Below are positions 1-8,380 of a DNA stretch of 64,000 nt, one piece after another. Every line of letters starts with the position of its first letter. Within the stretch, counting starts at the first letter, position 1. The position numbers were made by a program, and so were the translations under genes. This stretch comes from Novosphingobium sp. IK01 (GTDB lineage Bacteria > Pseudomonadota > Alphaproteobacteria > Sphingomonadales > Sphingomonadaceae), in assembly GCF_033242265.1 (NCBI RefSeq), contig NZ_BTFW01000001.1, forward strand, positions 434,001 through 498,000, given 5' to 3'. Under the pieces are notes generated by a model. That model was not told the origin of the DNA and searched no databases. It saw nothing but the letters and a program-made list of their open reading frames with translations.

Positions 1-265
1 CGGCGCCAATGGCTTCAAGCAGGTTCTGCGCAGCCGGGAACTCCGACCACTCGACACGATAGGGCGCCCCGTCGAGCGCGCCCGAAGCCAGCATCAGGGC
101 CTTGGTCCCCCCGCGCTGGCTGCCGACCGCGAGCACCGGGCGCGACGATCCGCCGCGTGCGGCCAGCGCCCAGATGCCGAGGGCGGCCACCAGTACAACG
201 GCAAGTCCGATCAGCCAGACCGACAGGCCGGAATGCCCGCGTCGGTCTCCAGATACGATGCTCAT
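1..265 (-). CDS. ABC transporter substrate-binding protein, SsuA-like (5' part only)
   Basis: Only the first 88 codons are inside the window; the rest lies off the left edge. The translation begins MSIVSGDRRGHSG, followed by a membrane segment (about residues 14-36, VWLIGLAVVLVAALGIWALA) that acts as an uncleaved anchor or signal. Next come RPVLAVGSQRGGTKALMLASG and YRVEWSEFPAAQNLLEAIGA. This is the characteristic start of aliphatic sulfonate/nitrate/taurine binding proteins (SsuA/TauA family), which deliver small organic anions to an ABC permease. The ATG has no Shine-Dalgarno of its own and overlaps the TGA of a 33-codon upstream ORF (ATGA), so translation is probably coupled to it. The ligand cannot be told from this fragment. 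Confidence 0.75.
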   Translation of the reverse strand, partial: MSIVSGDRRGHSGLSVWLIGLAVVLVAALGIWALAARGGSSRPVLAVGSQRGGTKALMLASGALDGAPYRVEWSEFPAAQNLLEAIGA

Positions 266-363
266 TGCGCTGCGCGGTCTGCCCGGCCCCGGATGCCGGA
301 GGGCGGAACGGCGGGCGTACCCGTGACCGGGCCAGTGACTGGGCCAGTGGCTGTAGTGGACAT
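262..363 (-). CDS. Small ORF (33 aa) coupled to the SsuA-like gene
   Basis: An ATG at 363 is preceded at good spacing by GGGGAAG on the minus strand. It opens a 33-codon frame, MSTTATGPVTGPVTGTPAVP followed by PSGIRGRADRAAQ, whose TGA overlaps the ATG of the SsuA-like gene. The peptide contains a short tandem repeat (TGPV TGPV TGTP) made by near-identical 12-base units. I recognise no family. It is either a translated leader that feeds ribosomes to the next gene or a chance ORF that happens to hold the real ribosome binding site. The good ribosome binding site and the exact ATGA overlap argue for translation; function is unknown. Confidence 0.4.
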   Translation of the reverse strand: MSTTATGPVTGPVTGTPAVPPSGIRGRADRAAQ

Positions 364-493
364 GATCGCTTCCCCGATTGGTCTCGTTGGCCGAAAAAGA
401 CCGAAAAGAGCCGCAGGGAACAAGGTTGAATTCCAAATGTGCCGATTGAATATGGTGATAGGTCGGCTGGTCTTCGGGTCGGGAGGGTAGGGG

Positions 494-1030
494 TTACAGG
501 GTGTCTTGTGCCTGTTCCGGGCAAAGGCTCGCCACGCGGTGCTGGTTGTCCCAGCGGGGCTTGTAGATTGCCAGCCCGGCCTTGAGTTGGCCGCACGACA
601 GATCGCCCGCCGAGCCGCTCACCGTAGCCAGCGTGCGGCCATAGCGGTCGGTGCCCATGCGGTGAATGGTGAGGTTGCCATCGAGCGCGGCTGCCAGATG
701 GCGCTGCGAGGCGAAGGGATCGCCCGGCGCGCAGACGCGGCTGCCATGGCAGTGACCGGGCATTTCGGGGGCGTCGATCCCCAGCAGGCGGATGCGCTCG
801 CTGCCACACCGCAAGGTGTCCCCATCGACCGCGCGGCAGGCGCCCAACTTCGTGCCACCCAGTTCCGCTTTGTCCGCTCCGGGAGCAGGCAGCTCCGGCG
901 CAGAGCGCTCGGGCGCGATTTGCCGGTGCAGGAAAGACAGCAGATCGGGCCGCAGAAGCGCGCTTCCGCCTCCCAGTGCCACGATCGCCGCGAGCACCAG
1001 AAGCGAGGGATTGCGCGTCGTTTTCTTCAT
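494..1030 (-). CDS. Secreted thermonuclease-like protein (SNase domain)
   Basis: A 178-residue protein of the staphylococcal nuclease family, which cuts DNA and RNA in a calcium-dependent way. It starts MKKTTRNPSLLVLAAIVALG, a basic n-region followed by a hydrophobic stretch, so it is exported or membrane anchored. The SNase core is intact: CRAVDGDTLRCG, then RIRLLGIDAPEM (calcium Asp and catalytic Glu), and TDRYGRTLATV carrying the second catalytic Arg. This start was chosen over an ATG ten codons upstream (1060) because it has AGGAC at suitable spacing and gives a proper signal sequence. The C-terminus ends with two cysteines in the mature part (SCGQL, SLCPE). It stands alone, with no operon partner. 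Confidence 0.82.
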   Translation of the reverse strand: MKKTTRNPSLLVLAAIVALGGGSALLRPDLLSFLHRQIAPERSAPELPAPGADKAELGGTKLGACRAVDGDTLRCGSERIRLLGIDAPEMPGHCHGSRVCAPGDPFASQRHLAAALDGNLTIHRMGTDRYGRTLATVSGSAGDLSCGQLKAGLAIYKPRWDNQHRVASLCPEQAQDTL

Positions 1031-1462
1031 GTCGGTCCTGTCGTCAGAGCGCCGGTCCATTACCGCCCGCCTGCTTTGCGCAGCCCATTTTCAGGTTTTA
1101 TCAGAAAGATAAACCCGTGTTTGGCCATTCCGCGGGCCAGGGCTCCGGGTTTCTGTGGAGATTTCGGCAAGAGGGGCAGATGCGAATTTTCCCGGCCTCG
1201 GCTGCCACAACCGCACCGCACCATGCCGGTTTTGCGGCATAGCCTTGAATTCACTGATTCAAATGGTGGGGCCATCCGGCTGCCTCGAGGACCGGGCACG
1301 AGGCGCGCGACGCTAAGGTTGCCGGATTGCGGTAGGCGAATGTCGGTTGTGGTCAGAAATGCGTGGTCGAAGCGGCCACGCGGCAGATGGAAAACTTTAT
1401 CTACGCAACGGGTTGCTTGCACTCTGGTGGCTCGGATGCTGTCGATAGCATCGTACGCTTCA
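1031..1462. other. Intergenic stretch without a gene
   Basis: About 430 bases between the thermonuclease and the beta-propeller gene. No reading frame here has a recognisable family or good ribosome binding site. A hairpin can be drawn at 1361-1381 (GCGTGGTC, loop GAAGC, GGCCACGC, one G-T pair) but no T-run follows it, so it is not a convincing terminator. The promoter for the thermonuclease should lie near 1031-1150, but I see no clear -35/-10 pair. Confidence 0.5.
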
Positions 1463-3013
1463 TCAGCGGGTGGGCACGGCGATAATTCCCCATGGCCCGC
1501 CCGGCGAGGCGATCTTGCCGACCACGCGCATCGTGCGCAAGTCGACCACGGTGATATCCTCGCCCGGCCCATTGGCGGTGTAGCCCGTGGTGCCGTCGGG
1601 CGAGAGGGCCAGGCCCCAGGGCCTTTCGCCCACGCTGGCCGCTGCCAGAACCGGAGCCTGTGCGCGCGCGTCGGTGGTGTCGATCTTGAGCATCTTGCCC
1701 CCGCGTCCGGTGGTCACATAGACCGTGCCGTCCGCTACGGGGCCGGCCTTGACACTCATCGGGCGCTCCTCGGGGGCGAGGTGGATCGTGCGCAGGACGC
1801 GCGGGGTCTTGCCCGTGCTCAGGATCGTGAGCGAGGCGTCGAATTCGCCCCCGACCACGGCCCGGCCATCAGGCAGGAACGCGCTGCTGCGCGGTTGCTG
1901 GCCGACGGGAAGCGTGGCTGCAATCGTTTGCGCGCCCGACGCGGAAAAATGGACCAGGCTTACCGCATTGTCCTCTTCCGAGGTCGCCAGCAGGCTGCGG
2001 CCATCGGGCGCGAGGTTCACCCCTTCGGGCTGGCGCCCCACCGCGAGGCGGGAGAGCACGCGCCCTTGCGTGTCGAGGGTCAGCAGTTCCCCGGCGTCCT
2101 CGCTCGACACAAAAAGGCGCGCGCCGTCCGGGCTGATCGCGATCTGCTCGGGGTCGGACACCCCGCGCAGCGTGCGCACGACCTTGCGCGTCGCCAGATC
2201 GACCACGGCAATGCCATCGGCGGCCTTGTCGGGCGGGGGCAGGGTGCTCTCGTCCACCCCCGGCCCGCCGATGGGCGAGCCGCTGACCGCGACATAGAGC
2301 GTGCGATGGTCGGGGCTGGCCACCAGCCCGCGCGGGCGCTTGCCGATGGCGATGCGCCCGATCTCGACCTGTCGCGCGGGATCGAGAATGCTGACCTCGC
2401 CCGCCAGTTCGTTGGTGGCATAGACCAGATAGCCCGCATCGCTGGCCAGCACGCCCGCAGCATTGCGCGCGGCGGCCAGCAGCACGCCAAGGCGCCGGGT
2501 GATCGCGCCGGGAATGCTGCACATCGTGGGCAGCAGGCGCTGGCGGTCCTCGAAGATCGTGGTGTCCCAGCGGATCTGCTCTTGCAAGTCGGCGTTTTGC
2601 TGCGCGGTATCGGTCTGGCGATAGCCCGCCTCGATCCGCGCGGCGAGCTGGGCCTGCCGGACATTGAACCGGCCGATCCCCCCGGTCACGAGGCGCAGTT
2701 CGGCCCCTTGCGTGTCGATCAAGGCCGAGCCGAGCAGGGCCATGGCCTCGGCAGGCGCACTTTGTCGTGCGGCAAAGGCGGTGAGGCGGGTGACGGCTTC
2801 GCCCTCGGGCATGGCGCGCCGGGCGATGGCGGTGGCGAGGTTCACGATGGCCGGATCCCCGCGCCAGTCGGCCCGATAGCGCGCGCCGCTCCACAGCCAC
2901 GAGGCATCGGGCACCGCCGGGGCCGGGGTGCCGCAGGGCCATCCCGTTTCCGCTCTCGCTTCGGGCGCGGCTGCAAGCATCGCCAGCAGCAGGGCCGCGC
3001 AGGCCCCCTTCAT
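1463..3013 (-). CDS. PQQ-dependent catabolism-associated beta-propeller protein
   Basis: A 516-residue secreted protein. The signal peptide is MKGACAALLLAMLAAAPEARA. Residues of about 25-165 form an alpha-rich segment with cysteines, and about 170-516 are YVTN-type beta-propeller blades with repeated 'SPDG' turns (VASPDHRTLYV, AISPDGARLFVS, NLAPDGRSLLA, ALSPDGTTGYTA). Family members sit next to PQQ alcohol dehydrogenases; their exact role is not established. The ATG at 3013 overlaps the TGA of the upstream cytochrome gene (ATGA), so it is translated with it. A longer in-frame extension upstream was rejected because it lacks a signal peptide and overlaps the cytochrome gene. It is the last gene of the xoxF operon. 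Confidence 0.8.
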   Translation of the reverse strand: MKGACAALLLAMLAAAPEARAETGWPCGTPAPAVPDASWLWSGARYRADWRGDPAIVNLATAIARRAMPEGEAVTRLTAFAARQSAPAEAMALLGSALIDTQGAELRLVTGGIGRFNVRQAQLAARIEAGYRQTDTAQQNADLQEQIRWDTTIFEDRQRLLPTMCSIPGAITRRLGVLLAAARNAAGVLASDAGYLVYATNELAGEVSILDPARQVEIGRIAIGKRPRGLVASPDHRTLYVAVSGSPIGGPGVDESTLPPPDKAADGIAVVDLATRKVVRTLRGVSDPEQIAISPDGARLFVSSEDAGELLTLDTQGRVLSRLAVGRQPEGVNLAPDGRSLLATSEEDNAVSLVHFSASGAQTIAATLPVGQQPRSSAFLPDGRAVVGGEFDASLTILSTGKTPRVLRTIHLAPEERPMSVKAGPVADGTVYVTTGRGGKMLKIDTTDARAQAPVLAAASVGERPWGLALSPDGTTGYTANGPGEDITVVDLRTMRVVGKIASPGGPWGIIAVPTR

Positions 3014-3411
3014 TTCAGGGTGGCCAGATAGGCGATCAGGTTGGCGCGGTCGGTGGGCGAGGGCAGGCCGCCGAAGATCATCCGCACCCCCGGCACTTTC
3101 TGGCGCGGATTGGCCAGATAGGCATCGAGTTCGGCGGGCGTCCATGTCAGGCCGCTGTCTTTGAGCGCGGGGGAATAGGCAAAGCCGGGCTCAACCCCGG
3201 CCTTGCGCCCCACCACGCCATGGAGGCTGGGGCCCATGCGGTTTTCGCCGGGCTTGACCGAATGACAGGCTGCACAGCGCGCAAACAGGCTCTTGCCCGC
3301 CACCGGATCGCCCTGGGCCATCGCCGGGGCAGGGATTTCGAGCATGGCGAGCGCGGCCAGCGCGATCAGCAAGGGGGCTGCAAAGCCACCGAAAGTCTGG
3401 GGGGAAGGCAT
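3010..3411 (-). CDS. Class I cytochrome c (c2-like), periplasmic
   Basis: A 133-residue monohaem cytochrome c. A signal peptide (FAAPLLIALAALAMLEIPAPAMA) precedes the mature protein QGDPVAGKSLFARCAACHSV, with the haem motif CAACH at Cys46, Cys49 and His50. The distal Met ligand is probably the one in VPGVRMIFGG near residue 110. The fold features GDPVAGKSLF and MGPSLHGVVGR are those of cytochrome c2/c550. It lies in the PQQ dehydrogenase operon and most likely relays electrons from XoxF or PedF towards the terminal oxidase. The gene has a good ribosome binding site (GAGGAGAGATCG before the ATG) and a 41-bp gap from the gene before it; its stop overlaps the next start. Confidence 0.88.
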   Translation of the reverse strand: MPSPQTFGGFAAPLLIALAALAMLEIPAPAMAQGDPVAGKSLFARCAACHSVKPGENRMGPSLHGVVGRKAGVEPGFAYSPALKDSGLTWTPAELDAYLANPRQKVPGVRMIFGGLPSPTDRANLIAYLATLK

Positions 3412-3452
3412 CGATCTCTCCTCGTTTTTATGTTTTTCCGTTGGGATGCAGG

Positions 3453-3818
3453 TCAGAAGCAGCGGAAATCAGCCTCCACCTGCGCCGCGCGCAGCTTTTG
3501 CGCCATGGCCCGCAATTGCGGCACATCGGCAAAGAGCGCGGCCCGCTCCCCGCCCTGACCGCGCATGGCGATCACGGTCTGGGCCTTCACATAGTCGTCG
3601 TAGGGCAGGACCGAGGCGATCGTGTCCATGCTGCACGAACAGCGGCGCAGCGCATCCTGTGTCTGGCCATTGGCGGCCATGCATCCGATGACATAATCGG
3701 CCAGAGCCTCGGTCGGATAGCCTGTCGACGAAGGCGGCGAAGCAGGGGGGGCAGGAGCCGGGGGCGGGGTGGCGACTGCAACCGCAGCAAGGGTGGAAAG
3801 AAGCATGGCCGGGATCAT
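3453..3818 (-). CDS. Small secreted cysteine-rich protein of the xoxF operon, function unknown
   Basis: A 121-residue protein beginning MIPAMLLSTLAAVAVA, followed by a Pro/Ala/Ser-rich linker (TPPPAPAPPASPPSS). A compact domain follows with the cysteines GCMAANG, RRCSCSMDTI and the C-terminal DFRCF. The sequence has the look of a small helical periplasmic domain with two disulfides. I know no named function. Its ATG overlaps the TGA of the XoxJ-like gene (ATGA), so it is co-translated with the lanthanide-dehydrogenase partners. An accessory role for the dehydrogenase or its cytochromes is inferred only from position. Confidence 0.7.
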   Translation of the reverse strand: MIPAMLLSTLAAVAVATPPPAPAPPASPPSSTGYPTEALADYVIGCMAANGQTQDALRRCSCSMDTIASVLPYDDYVKAQTVIAMRGQGGERAALFADVPQLRAMAQKLRAAQVEADFRCF

Positions 3819-4654
3819 GGCTGGGCCTCGCTTTCGAGGGGGAGCAGCGGGACATGGGCGTCTTGCAGAATGGCCGCGATGTCCTGCCGGTGGGTGTTGA
3901 GGAAAGTTTCAACCCGCGCGCGCCAGGCCGGTTCGCCCTTGCGCACGGCCATGGCAATGCCAAAGCCCATCTGCACGCCGTCCTGTGTCTCGCCCAGCGT
4001 CTTCATGGTCAGTTCGCCGGGATGGAGCCCGACCTGATAGGCGGCGACCGGCCCCCACATGACGGCCACGTCGATGCGGTTGTCGAGCAGGTCCTGCACC
4101 ATGAGCCGCCCGATCGAACTGATCCGGCTGTCGACGACGAGGTCATAGGCGCGCAGCATGTCGGCCAGGCCGCGCCTGACCAGCACGTCGCCGGGCGGGG
4201 TGCGTGCCTGTGCGCCGATCCGCTTGCCTGCCAGCGCCGGATCGTCGAGCCCGCCGAGCGCGAGATGGTCGGCACGGCGGGTGACGAGCGCAAACGTCGA
4301 GCGGTAATAGGGCACGGTCGGCTGGGCCATGTCCATTTCGGCAGGCGCGCCGATCACGAGGTCGCACGCCCGCGCATTGAGCGTGCGGCGGTAGAACCCC
4401 ATCGTGTTGGGAAACCAGGTGTAGCGCACCGGAACCCCCAGATCGCGGGCAAACAGCGCGGCGATGCGGTTTTCAAACCCTGCCCTGTCATGATCGGAAA
4501 AGGGCAGCGCCGCCGGATCGGCACAGACGCGCAAGGCGGCATGGTCGACGATCTCGACCACTTGCGCGTGGGCCTGTGGCGAAGCTGCCAGCCCGCCGAG
4601 CCCCGCACCCAGCCCCACCGCCGCCGCCGCTGCTGTCCTCAGACGCCCATGCAC
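3815..4654 (-). CDS. Quinoprotein dehydrogenase-associated substrate-binding protein (XoxJ/MxaJ-like)
   Basis: A 279-residue periplasmic solute-binding-fold protein. A GTG start inside the end of the PedF gene gives a clean signal peptide (MHGRLRTAAAAAVGLGAGLG to AHA). The mature part has ALRVCADPAALPFSDHD, then ALFARDLGVPVRYTWFPNTM, CDLVIGAPAEMDMAQPT and VAVMWGPVAAYQ. These are hallmarks of the putative binding proteins found with PQQ alcohol dehydrogenases. XoxJ/MxaJ proteins are thought to help assemble or activate the dehydrogenase rather than to transport a solute. It overlaps PedF by 16 bases and the next gene by an ATGA, so it is tightly coupled in the operon. Confidence 0.85.
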   Translation of the reverse strand: MHGRLRTAAAAAVGLGAGLGGLAASPQAHAQVVEIVDHAALRVCADPAALPFSDHDRAGFENRIAALFARDLGVPVRYTWFPNTMGFYRRTLNARACDLVIGAPAEMDMAQPTVPYYRSTFALVTRRADHLALGGLDDPALAGKRIGAQARTPPGDVLVRRGLADMLRAYDLVVDSRISSIGRLMVQDLLDNRIDVAVMWGPVAAYQVGLHPGELTMKTLGETQDGVQMGFGIAMAVRKGEPAWRARVETFLNTHRQDIAAILQDAHVPLLPLESEAQP

Positions 4655-5100
4655 GAGGCTTCGGCCTCCGCCACGTCCTTGGGCTTGGTCGGCGTCACCG
4701 CCGGGCGGCCCCGGTCCATCGTCCCGTCCGATCGGGCCTTGAGATAGGTATAGATGTCCTCGATGTAGCACATCACGTTGGGATCGAGCCCGAAGGCGGG
4801 CATCGTGAGGTTGCTGTCCTTCTTGCCGTTGACCACGGTGTTGAGGAACTGGTCGTGGTCGAGCGTCTTGAGCGAGTTGACGAGGTTGGGGGCGAACGTA
4901 CCGCCAAGGCCGTCGGGGCCGTGGCAGGTTGCGCAATTGCCATGATAGCGCTTCCACCCGCTGAAGGCTGCCCATGAAACGGGGGCGGCGGCAGAGGCGG
5001 AAGGGGCGGGCGCAGGCTCCTGCTGGGCACTGGCCGCACTCGTCGCGAAAAGCAGGGCAGCGGCGGCCAGAGCCGCACCGCGCCCGTTGAACTGGATCAT
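4639..5100 (-). CDS. pedF: Cytochrome c-550 PedF, electron acceptor of the PQQ dehydrogenase
   Basis: A 153-residue periplasmic monohaem cytochrome. A signal peptide (AALAAAALLFATSAASA) is followed by a Pro/Ala linker and YHGNCATCHGPDG, with haem Cys56, Cys59 and His60. The C-terminal half, MPAFGLDPNVMCYIEDIYTY and LKARSDG, is typical of PedF/XoxG-type acceptors, and Met ligand candidates are in LTMPAF. PedF-like cytochromes take electrons from PQQ ethanol and methanol dehydrogenases. The gene follows xoxF by 101 bp; a strong hairpin lies in that gap. Its ribosome binding site is GGGAGATCGAG before the ATG at 5100. Confidence 0.88.
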   Translation of the reverse strand: MIQFNGRGAALAAAALLFATSAASAQQEPAPAPSASAAAPVSWAAFSGWKRYHGNCATCHGPDGLGGTFAPNLVNSLKTLDHDQFLNTVVNGKKDSNLTMPAFGLDPNVMCYIEDIYTYLKARSDGTMDRGRPAVTPTKPKDVAEAEASCMGV

Positions 5101-5141
5101 CTCGATCTCCCGATCGTCGTGTTTTTATTGGGGGGGAAAGG

Positions 5142-5179
5142 GCCGGGGGAGGAAGCGCCGGGCGCTTCCGTCCCCCGGC
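5142..5179 (-). other. Strong intercistronic hairpin between xoxF and pedF
   Basis: The arms GCCGGGGG (5142-5149) and CCCCCGGC (5172-5179) pair, and inside them GGAAGCGCC pairs with GGCGCTTCC, leaving almost no loop. On the minus strand no T-run follows, only CCCTTTCCCCCCC. It is therefore more likely an mRNA-stabilising or partial-readthrough element that sets xoxF above the downstream genes than a full terminator. Confidence 0.55.
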
Positions 5180-5201
5180 AGGTACGCGCGCGCGGGTTCT
5201 T

Positions 5202-6998
5202 TTAGGGAACCTCGAACACGGTGAGCGTCCCGCCCAGATTGGTATATTGCGACAGGCTGCGATAGGCGCCGACCGCACCCAGCCCCTCGTTGGCCCCGGT
5301 CAGCCCGGCGGCCATGCCGATGGCGGCCCATCCGCCAACACCCGAGAGCACCGCGACATATTGCTTGCCGCCATGGCTGTAGGTGCTGACATTGCCGATG
5401 ATGCCCGAGGGGGTCTTGAACTTGTAGAGTTCGGTCCCCGTCTTGGCGTCAACCGCCTTGAAGTAGCCGTCCATCGTTCCGTAGAAGACAACGCCGCCCG
5501 CCGTCGCGAGGGGGCCGCTCCAGACCGAGAAGGGTTCTTTCACCTCCCACGCGGCCTTTTGCGCGATGGGGTCCCAGGCCACGAAGCGCCCGAGGTTGCT
5601 TTCCCCCTTGGGCGGATACATCGAAAGCGTCGCCCCGACATAGGGCGAGCCGGCGACATAGGCGACCTTGGTCGGCTCGTAGTCCATGCAGACATGGTTG
5701 CCCGGAATGTAGAACAGGCCGGTCTGCGGGCTGTAGGACACCGGCTGCTGGTCCTTCGAGCCGAGGGCGGCGGGGCAGATGTTCCTGGTGGTCACGTCCT
5801 CGCCGGTCTTCTCGGTCGAATAGGCCGCCACGCGCACCGGCTCGCCGGTCTTGAGGTCGATGGAGGAAGCCCAGTTGACCGCCGGATCATACTTTTCCGC
5901 GCCCAGCAAAGCCCCGCTCACGCGGTCGAGCACATAGGCAAAGCCGTTGCGGTCGAAGTGGACGAGCAGCTTGCGCATCTTGCCCTGCCATTCGCGGTCG
6001 ACCAGCACCATCTCGTTGACGCCGTCATAGTCCCACTCGTCGTGGGGGGTCATCTGGTAGACCCATTTTGCCATGCCGGTCTTGAGGTCGCGGGCCCAGA
6101 TCGTCATCGACCAGCGGTTGTTGCCGGGGCGCTGGACAGGGTTCCAGGTGCCCGGATTGCCCGATCCGTAATAGATCGTCTGGGTGTCGGGATCATAGCT
6201 GGTCCAGCCCCAGGTGGTGCCGCCCCCGCGCTTCCACTGGTCGCCCTTCCAGCCGACGATGCCCGAATCCTTGCCCACGGGCTTGCCCAGAACGGTCGTC
6301 TTCTGGCCGTCCATCAGCGTGTCGCTGTCGGGCCCTTGCGAATAGGCGCGCCAAGCCAGCTTGCCGCTGGCCATGTCATAGGCGGCCAGATTGCCGCGTA
6401 CGCCGAATTCGCCGCCGCTGTTGCCGATGATCACATAGTTGCCAGCAATCGCCGGGGCGCCGGTGCCGGTCTCGCCGGTGGCCGGATCGCCATCCTTGGC
6501 CTGCCAGACGACCTTGCCGGTCTTCGCGTCGAGGGCGACGAGCGTGGTATCGGCCTGATGGAGGAAGATCTTGCCAGCGCCATAGGCCACCCCGCGGTTG
6601 ACCGTGTCGCAGCACATCACGCCGATCACGTTGCTGTCCTGCCGGGGTTCATAGCTCCACAGGATGGTGCCGTTGTGGTTCAGGTCGAGCGCGAAGACCT
6701 TGTTGGGGAAGGGCGTGTGGACATACATGATGTCGCCCACGACCAGCGGCCCGCCTTCGTGGCCGCGCAGCACGCCGGTGGAGAATGTCCAGGCCACGCG
6801 CAAGTTGGGAGCATTGGTGGTGTTGATCTGGGAAAGCGTACTGTAACGAGTACTGCTGTAATTCCCTAGCGGCATTACCCAGTGGTCCGGGTTTTTCTGC
6901 AAGGTGAGAAGTTCGTCATTTGCGTATGATGTCGAGTTGACACACGCAAAGATCATCGATGCGGCGCACAAAGTGCCCAGCTTCCGCAGGTTTCGCAA
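5202..6998 (-). CDS. xoxF: XoxF-type lanthanide-dependent PQQ alcohol dehydrogenase
   Basis: A 598-residue periplasmic quinoprotein with an eight-bladed propeller; it oxidises short alcohols and passes electrons to cytochrome c. A signal peptide ([20 protein letters not shown]) leads the mature protein. The vicinal disulfide is Cys129-Cys130 in [11 protein letters not shown]. Metal and PQQ ligands are Glu197 (GGEFGVRG), Asn281 ([10 protein letters not shown]), the catalytic Asp323 and the extra Asp325 in [11 protein letters not shown]. Asp325 is the residue that marks lanthanide-dependent XoxF; calcium-dependent MxaF has Ala there. The spacings between these residues match known XoxF enzymes closely. 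Translation starts at TTG with GGAGAGG just upstream. No PQQ biosynthesis gene is in the window. Confidence 0.92.
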   Translation of the reverse strand: MRNLRKLGTLCAASMIFACVNSTSYANDELLTLQKNPDHWVMPLGNYSSTRYSTLSQINTTNAPNLRVAWTFSTGVLRGHEGGPLVVGDIMYVHTPFPNKVFALDLNHNGTILWSYEPRQDSNVIGVMCCDTVNRGVAYGAGKIFLHQADTTLVALDAKTGKVVWQAKDGDPATGETGTGAPAIAGNYVIIGNSGGEFGVRGNLAAYDMASGKLAWRAYSQGPDSDTLMDGQKTTVLGKPVGKDSGIVGWKGDQWKRGGGTTWGWTSYDPDTQTIYYGSGNPGTWNPVQRPGNNRWSMTIWARDLKTGMAKWVYQMTPHDEWDYDGVNEMVLVDREWQGKMRKLLVHFDRNGFAYVLDRVSGALLGAEKYDPAVNWASSIDLKTGEPVRVAAYSTEKTGEDVTTRNICPAALGSKDQQPVSYSPQTGLFYIPGNHVCMDYEPTKVAYVAGSPYVGATLSMYPPKGESNLGRFVAWDPIAQKAAWEVKEPFSVWSGPLATAGGVVFYGTMDGYFKAVDAKTGTELYKFKTPSGIIGNVSTYSHGGKQYVAVLSGVGGWAAIGMAAGLTGANEGLGAVGAYRSLSQYTNLGGTLTVFEVP

Positions 6999-7200
6999 TG
7001 TTCCTCTCCGTTATTATATTTGATGTTATTGTTTTTAACGTTCCGAGTCCTTGCTTGCATAAGCCTACTCTCAACGCCGCACAATGCCCTCACGCGGAAC
7101 AGTCCGTTCCACACCGGACGCGTGCGCGATGGTCGTGAAGCCCCTTTTCGGGGAGCCGGGCATGGCAGAAGACGTGGTTCCGGGGCGGGCCGGCGGGGGC

Positions 7201-8124
7201 CTATCCGGCCAGGAGTCCGGGCAATTTGGTCTTCAGCAGGCGGACGAACTGGGTCACCTTGGGGCTGAGGTGGCGACGGCTGGGATAGACCGCCCAGATC
7301 GGTTCGACCGGGGCCGTATGGTCTTCCAAAACGGAAACGAGGCGGCCCGTTCGCAGCGCATCAAGAACATAGAAATCAGGGAGTTGGCAAAGGCCCATGC
7401 CATCAAGCGCGGCGGCCAGAACGACCTGTCCACTGTTGCAGCGCCAGCGTCCGGCAGGCTTGTAGATCACTTCGTGGGCGGTGTTTTCGGGGGTGTTCCC
7501 GGAGAAATGCCAGAGGGGAGAGGTGCCCACCAGCAGGTCGTGCCGGTCGAGCGCTTCGAGCGTTTCGGGTGTGCCTGCGCGGGCCAGATAGGCAGGCGCG
7601 GCGCACGTGTAGAGCCGTCTTTCCGCGATGCGCGTGGCGATTAGCGAGGACGTGGGCAAATGGCCTGTTCGCACCGCCAGATCATAGCCTTCGCCGACCA
7701 GATCGACGACCCGGTTGGTCAGGTCCAGATGGATGCGAACCTTGGGGAAACGGCGCCCGAACGTGCGCGCGAGAGGGGCGATAAAGCGCTCTCCAAGGGC
7801 TGTCGAACAGGTAATCGCGAATTCGCCCTGGGGGTCTCCCTGCTCGCTGACGATGTCGATGGCTTCATCTCTGTTCGAGACAAGTTTTTGGCATTGTTCG
7901 AAAAACAACTCGCCAGCGGCAGTCAGCCGAACCGTGCGGGTGGTGCGGTTGAACAGGCGCACCTGCAAGCGGTCTTCCAGCGCGGCGATGGTCCGGCTCA
8001 TGTGGGTGCGCGAGAGGTGCAGCGTGTTGGCCGCCGCAACAAACGAGCCCGACGCGGCAACGGCCACGAATTCGTCAATCCCATCCCAGCTGTTCATCGA
8101 TTGCACCGCAGTTGAAACAATCAA
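7201..8124 (-). CDS. LysR-family transcriptional regulator
   Basis: A 307-residue LysR regulator. The N-terminal helix-turn-helix is FVAVAASGSFVAAANTLHLS then RTHMSRTIAALEDRLQVRLF, followed by the linker FNRTTRTVRLTAAGE. The effector domain reads GEFAITCSTALGERFIAPLA to IWAVYPSRRHLSPKVTQFVR, in the CrgA/DsdC-like subgroup. The TTG start at 8124 is preferred because AGGAAAG sits six bases upstream; an ATG nine codons further in (8097) lacks such a site. It lies upstream of the xoxF operon on the same strand and is divergent from the VOC gene at 8381, so either may be its target; which one cannot be told. Confidence 0.85.
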   Translation of the reverse strand: MIVSTAVQSMNSWDGIDEFVAVAASGSFVAAANTLHLSRTHMSRTIAALEDRLQVRLFNRTTRTVRLTAAGELFFEQCQKLVSNRDEAIDIVSEQGDPQGEFAITCSTALGERFIAPLARTFGRRFPKVRIHLDLTNRVVDLVGEGYDLAVRTGHLPTSSLIATRIAERRLYTCAAPAYLARAGTPETLEALDRHDLLVGTSPLWHFSGNTPENTAHEVIYKPAGRWRCNSGQVVLAAALDGMGLCQLPDFYVLDALRTGRLVSVLEDHTAPVEPIWAVYPSRRHLSPKVTQFVRLLKTKLPGLLAG

Positions 8125-8380
8125 TTTCTTTCCTGTAGATTATACCACTGCGTCTTCATTGCCAGCCCAAAAGCGCGAAGCGGCCATTTTCGATCAGACA
8201 CCCGGATGCGGGGGCATGTCGGGGATTGTCGCCCCATATGGTGCAATCAGTTGCGCTTTGACGCGATTAACACAAATCCCGTGCGGTGTTAGCCCTCGGT
8301 CTTCTGCAAAGCCTGCAAGGAGCAGGCCCGGCCAGAAAAGACGGCCAGAAATAATGGGCCGACAAGAGGAGAGGCAAGAA

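Noticed and set aside
1361..1381. Hairpin as a terminator in the 1031-1462 gap
   Set aside because: There is no T-run on either strand after the stem and it is far from both flanking stop codons.
506..3031. A plus-strand open frame of 841 codons across the thermonuclease and beta-propeller genes
   Set aside because: It has no domain, is rich in Arg, Ala, Gly and His as antisense frames of GC-rich genes are, and lies opposite two well-recognised genes.
5247..6869. A long plus-strand frame opposite xoxF
   Set aside because: XoxF on the minus strand has all catalytic residues and a signal peptide; the antisense frame has no recognisable feature.
7141..7153. CCCC-ttttc-GGGG hairpin between xoxF and the LysR gene as a terminator
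   Set aside because: Only four base pairs and no T-run on either strand.
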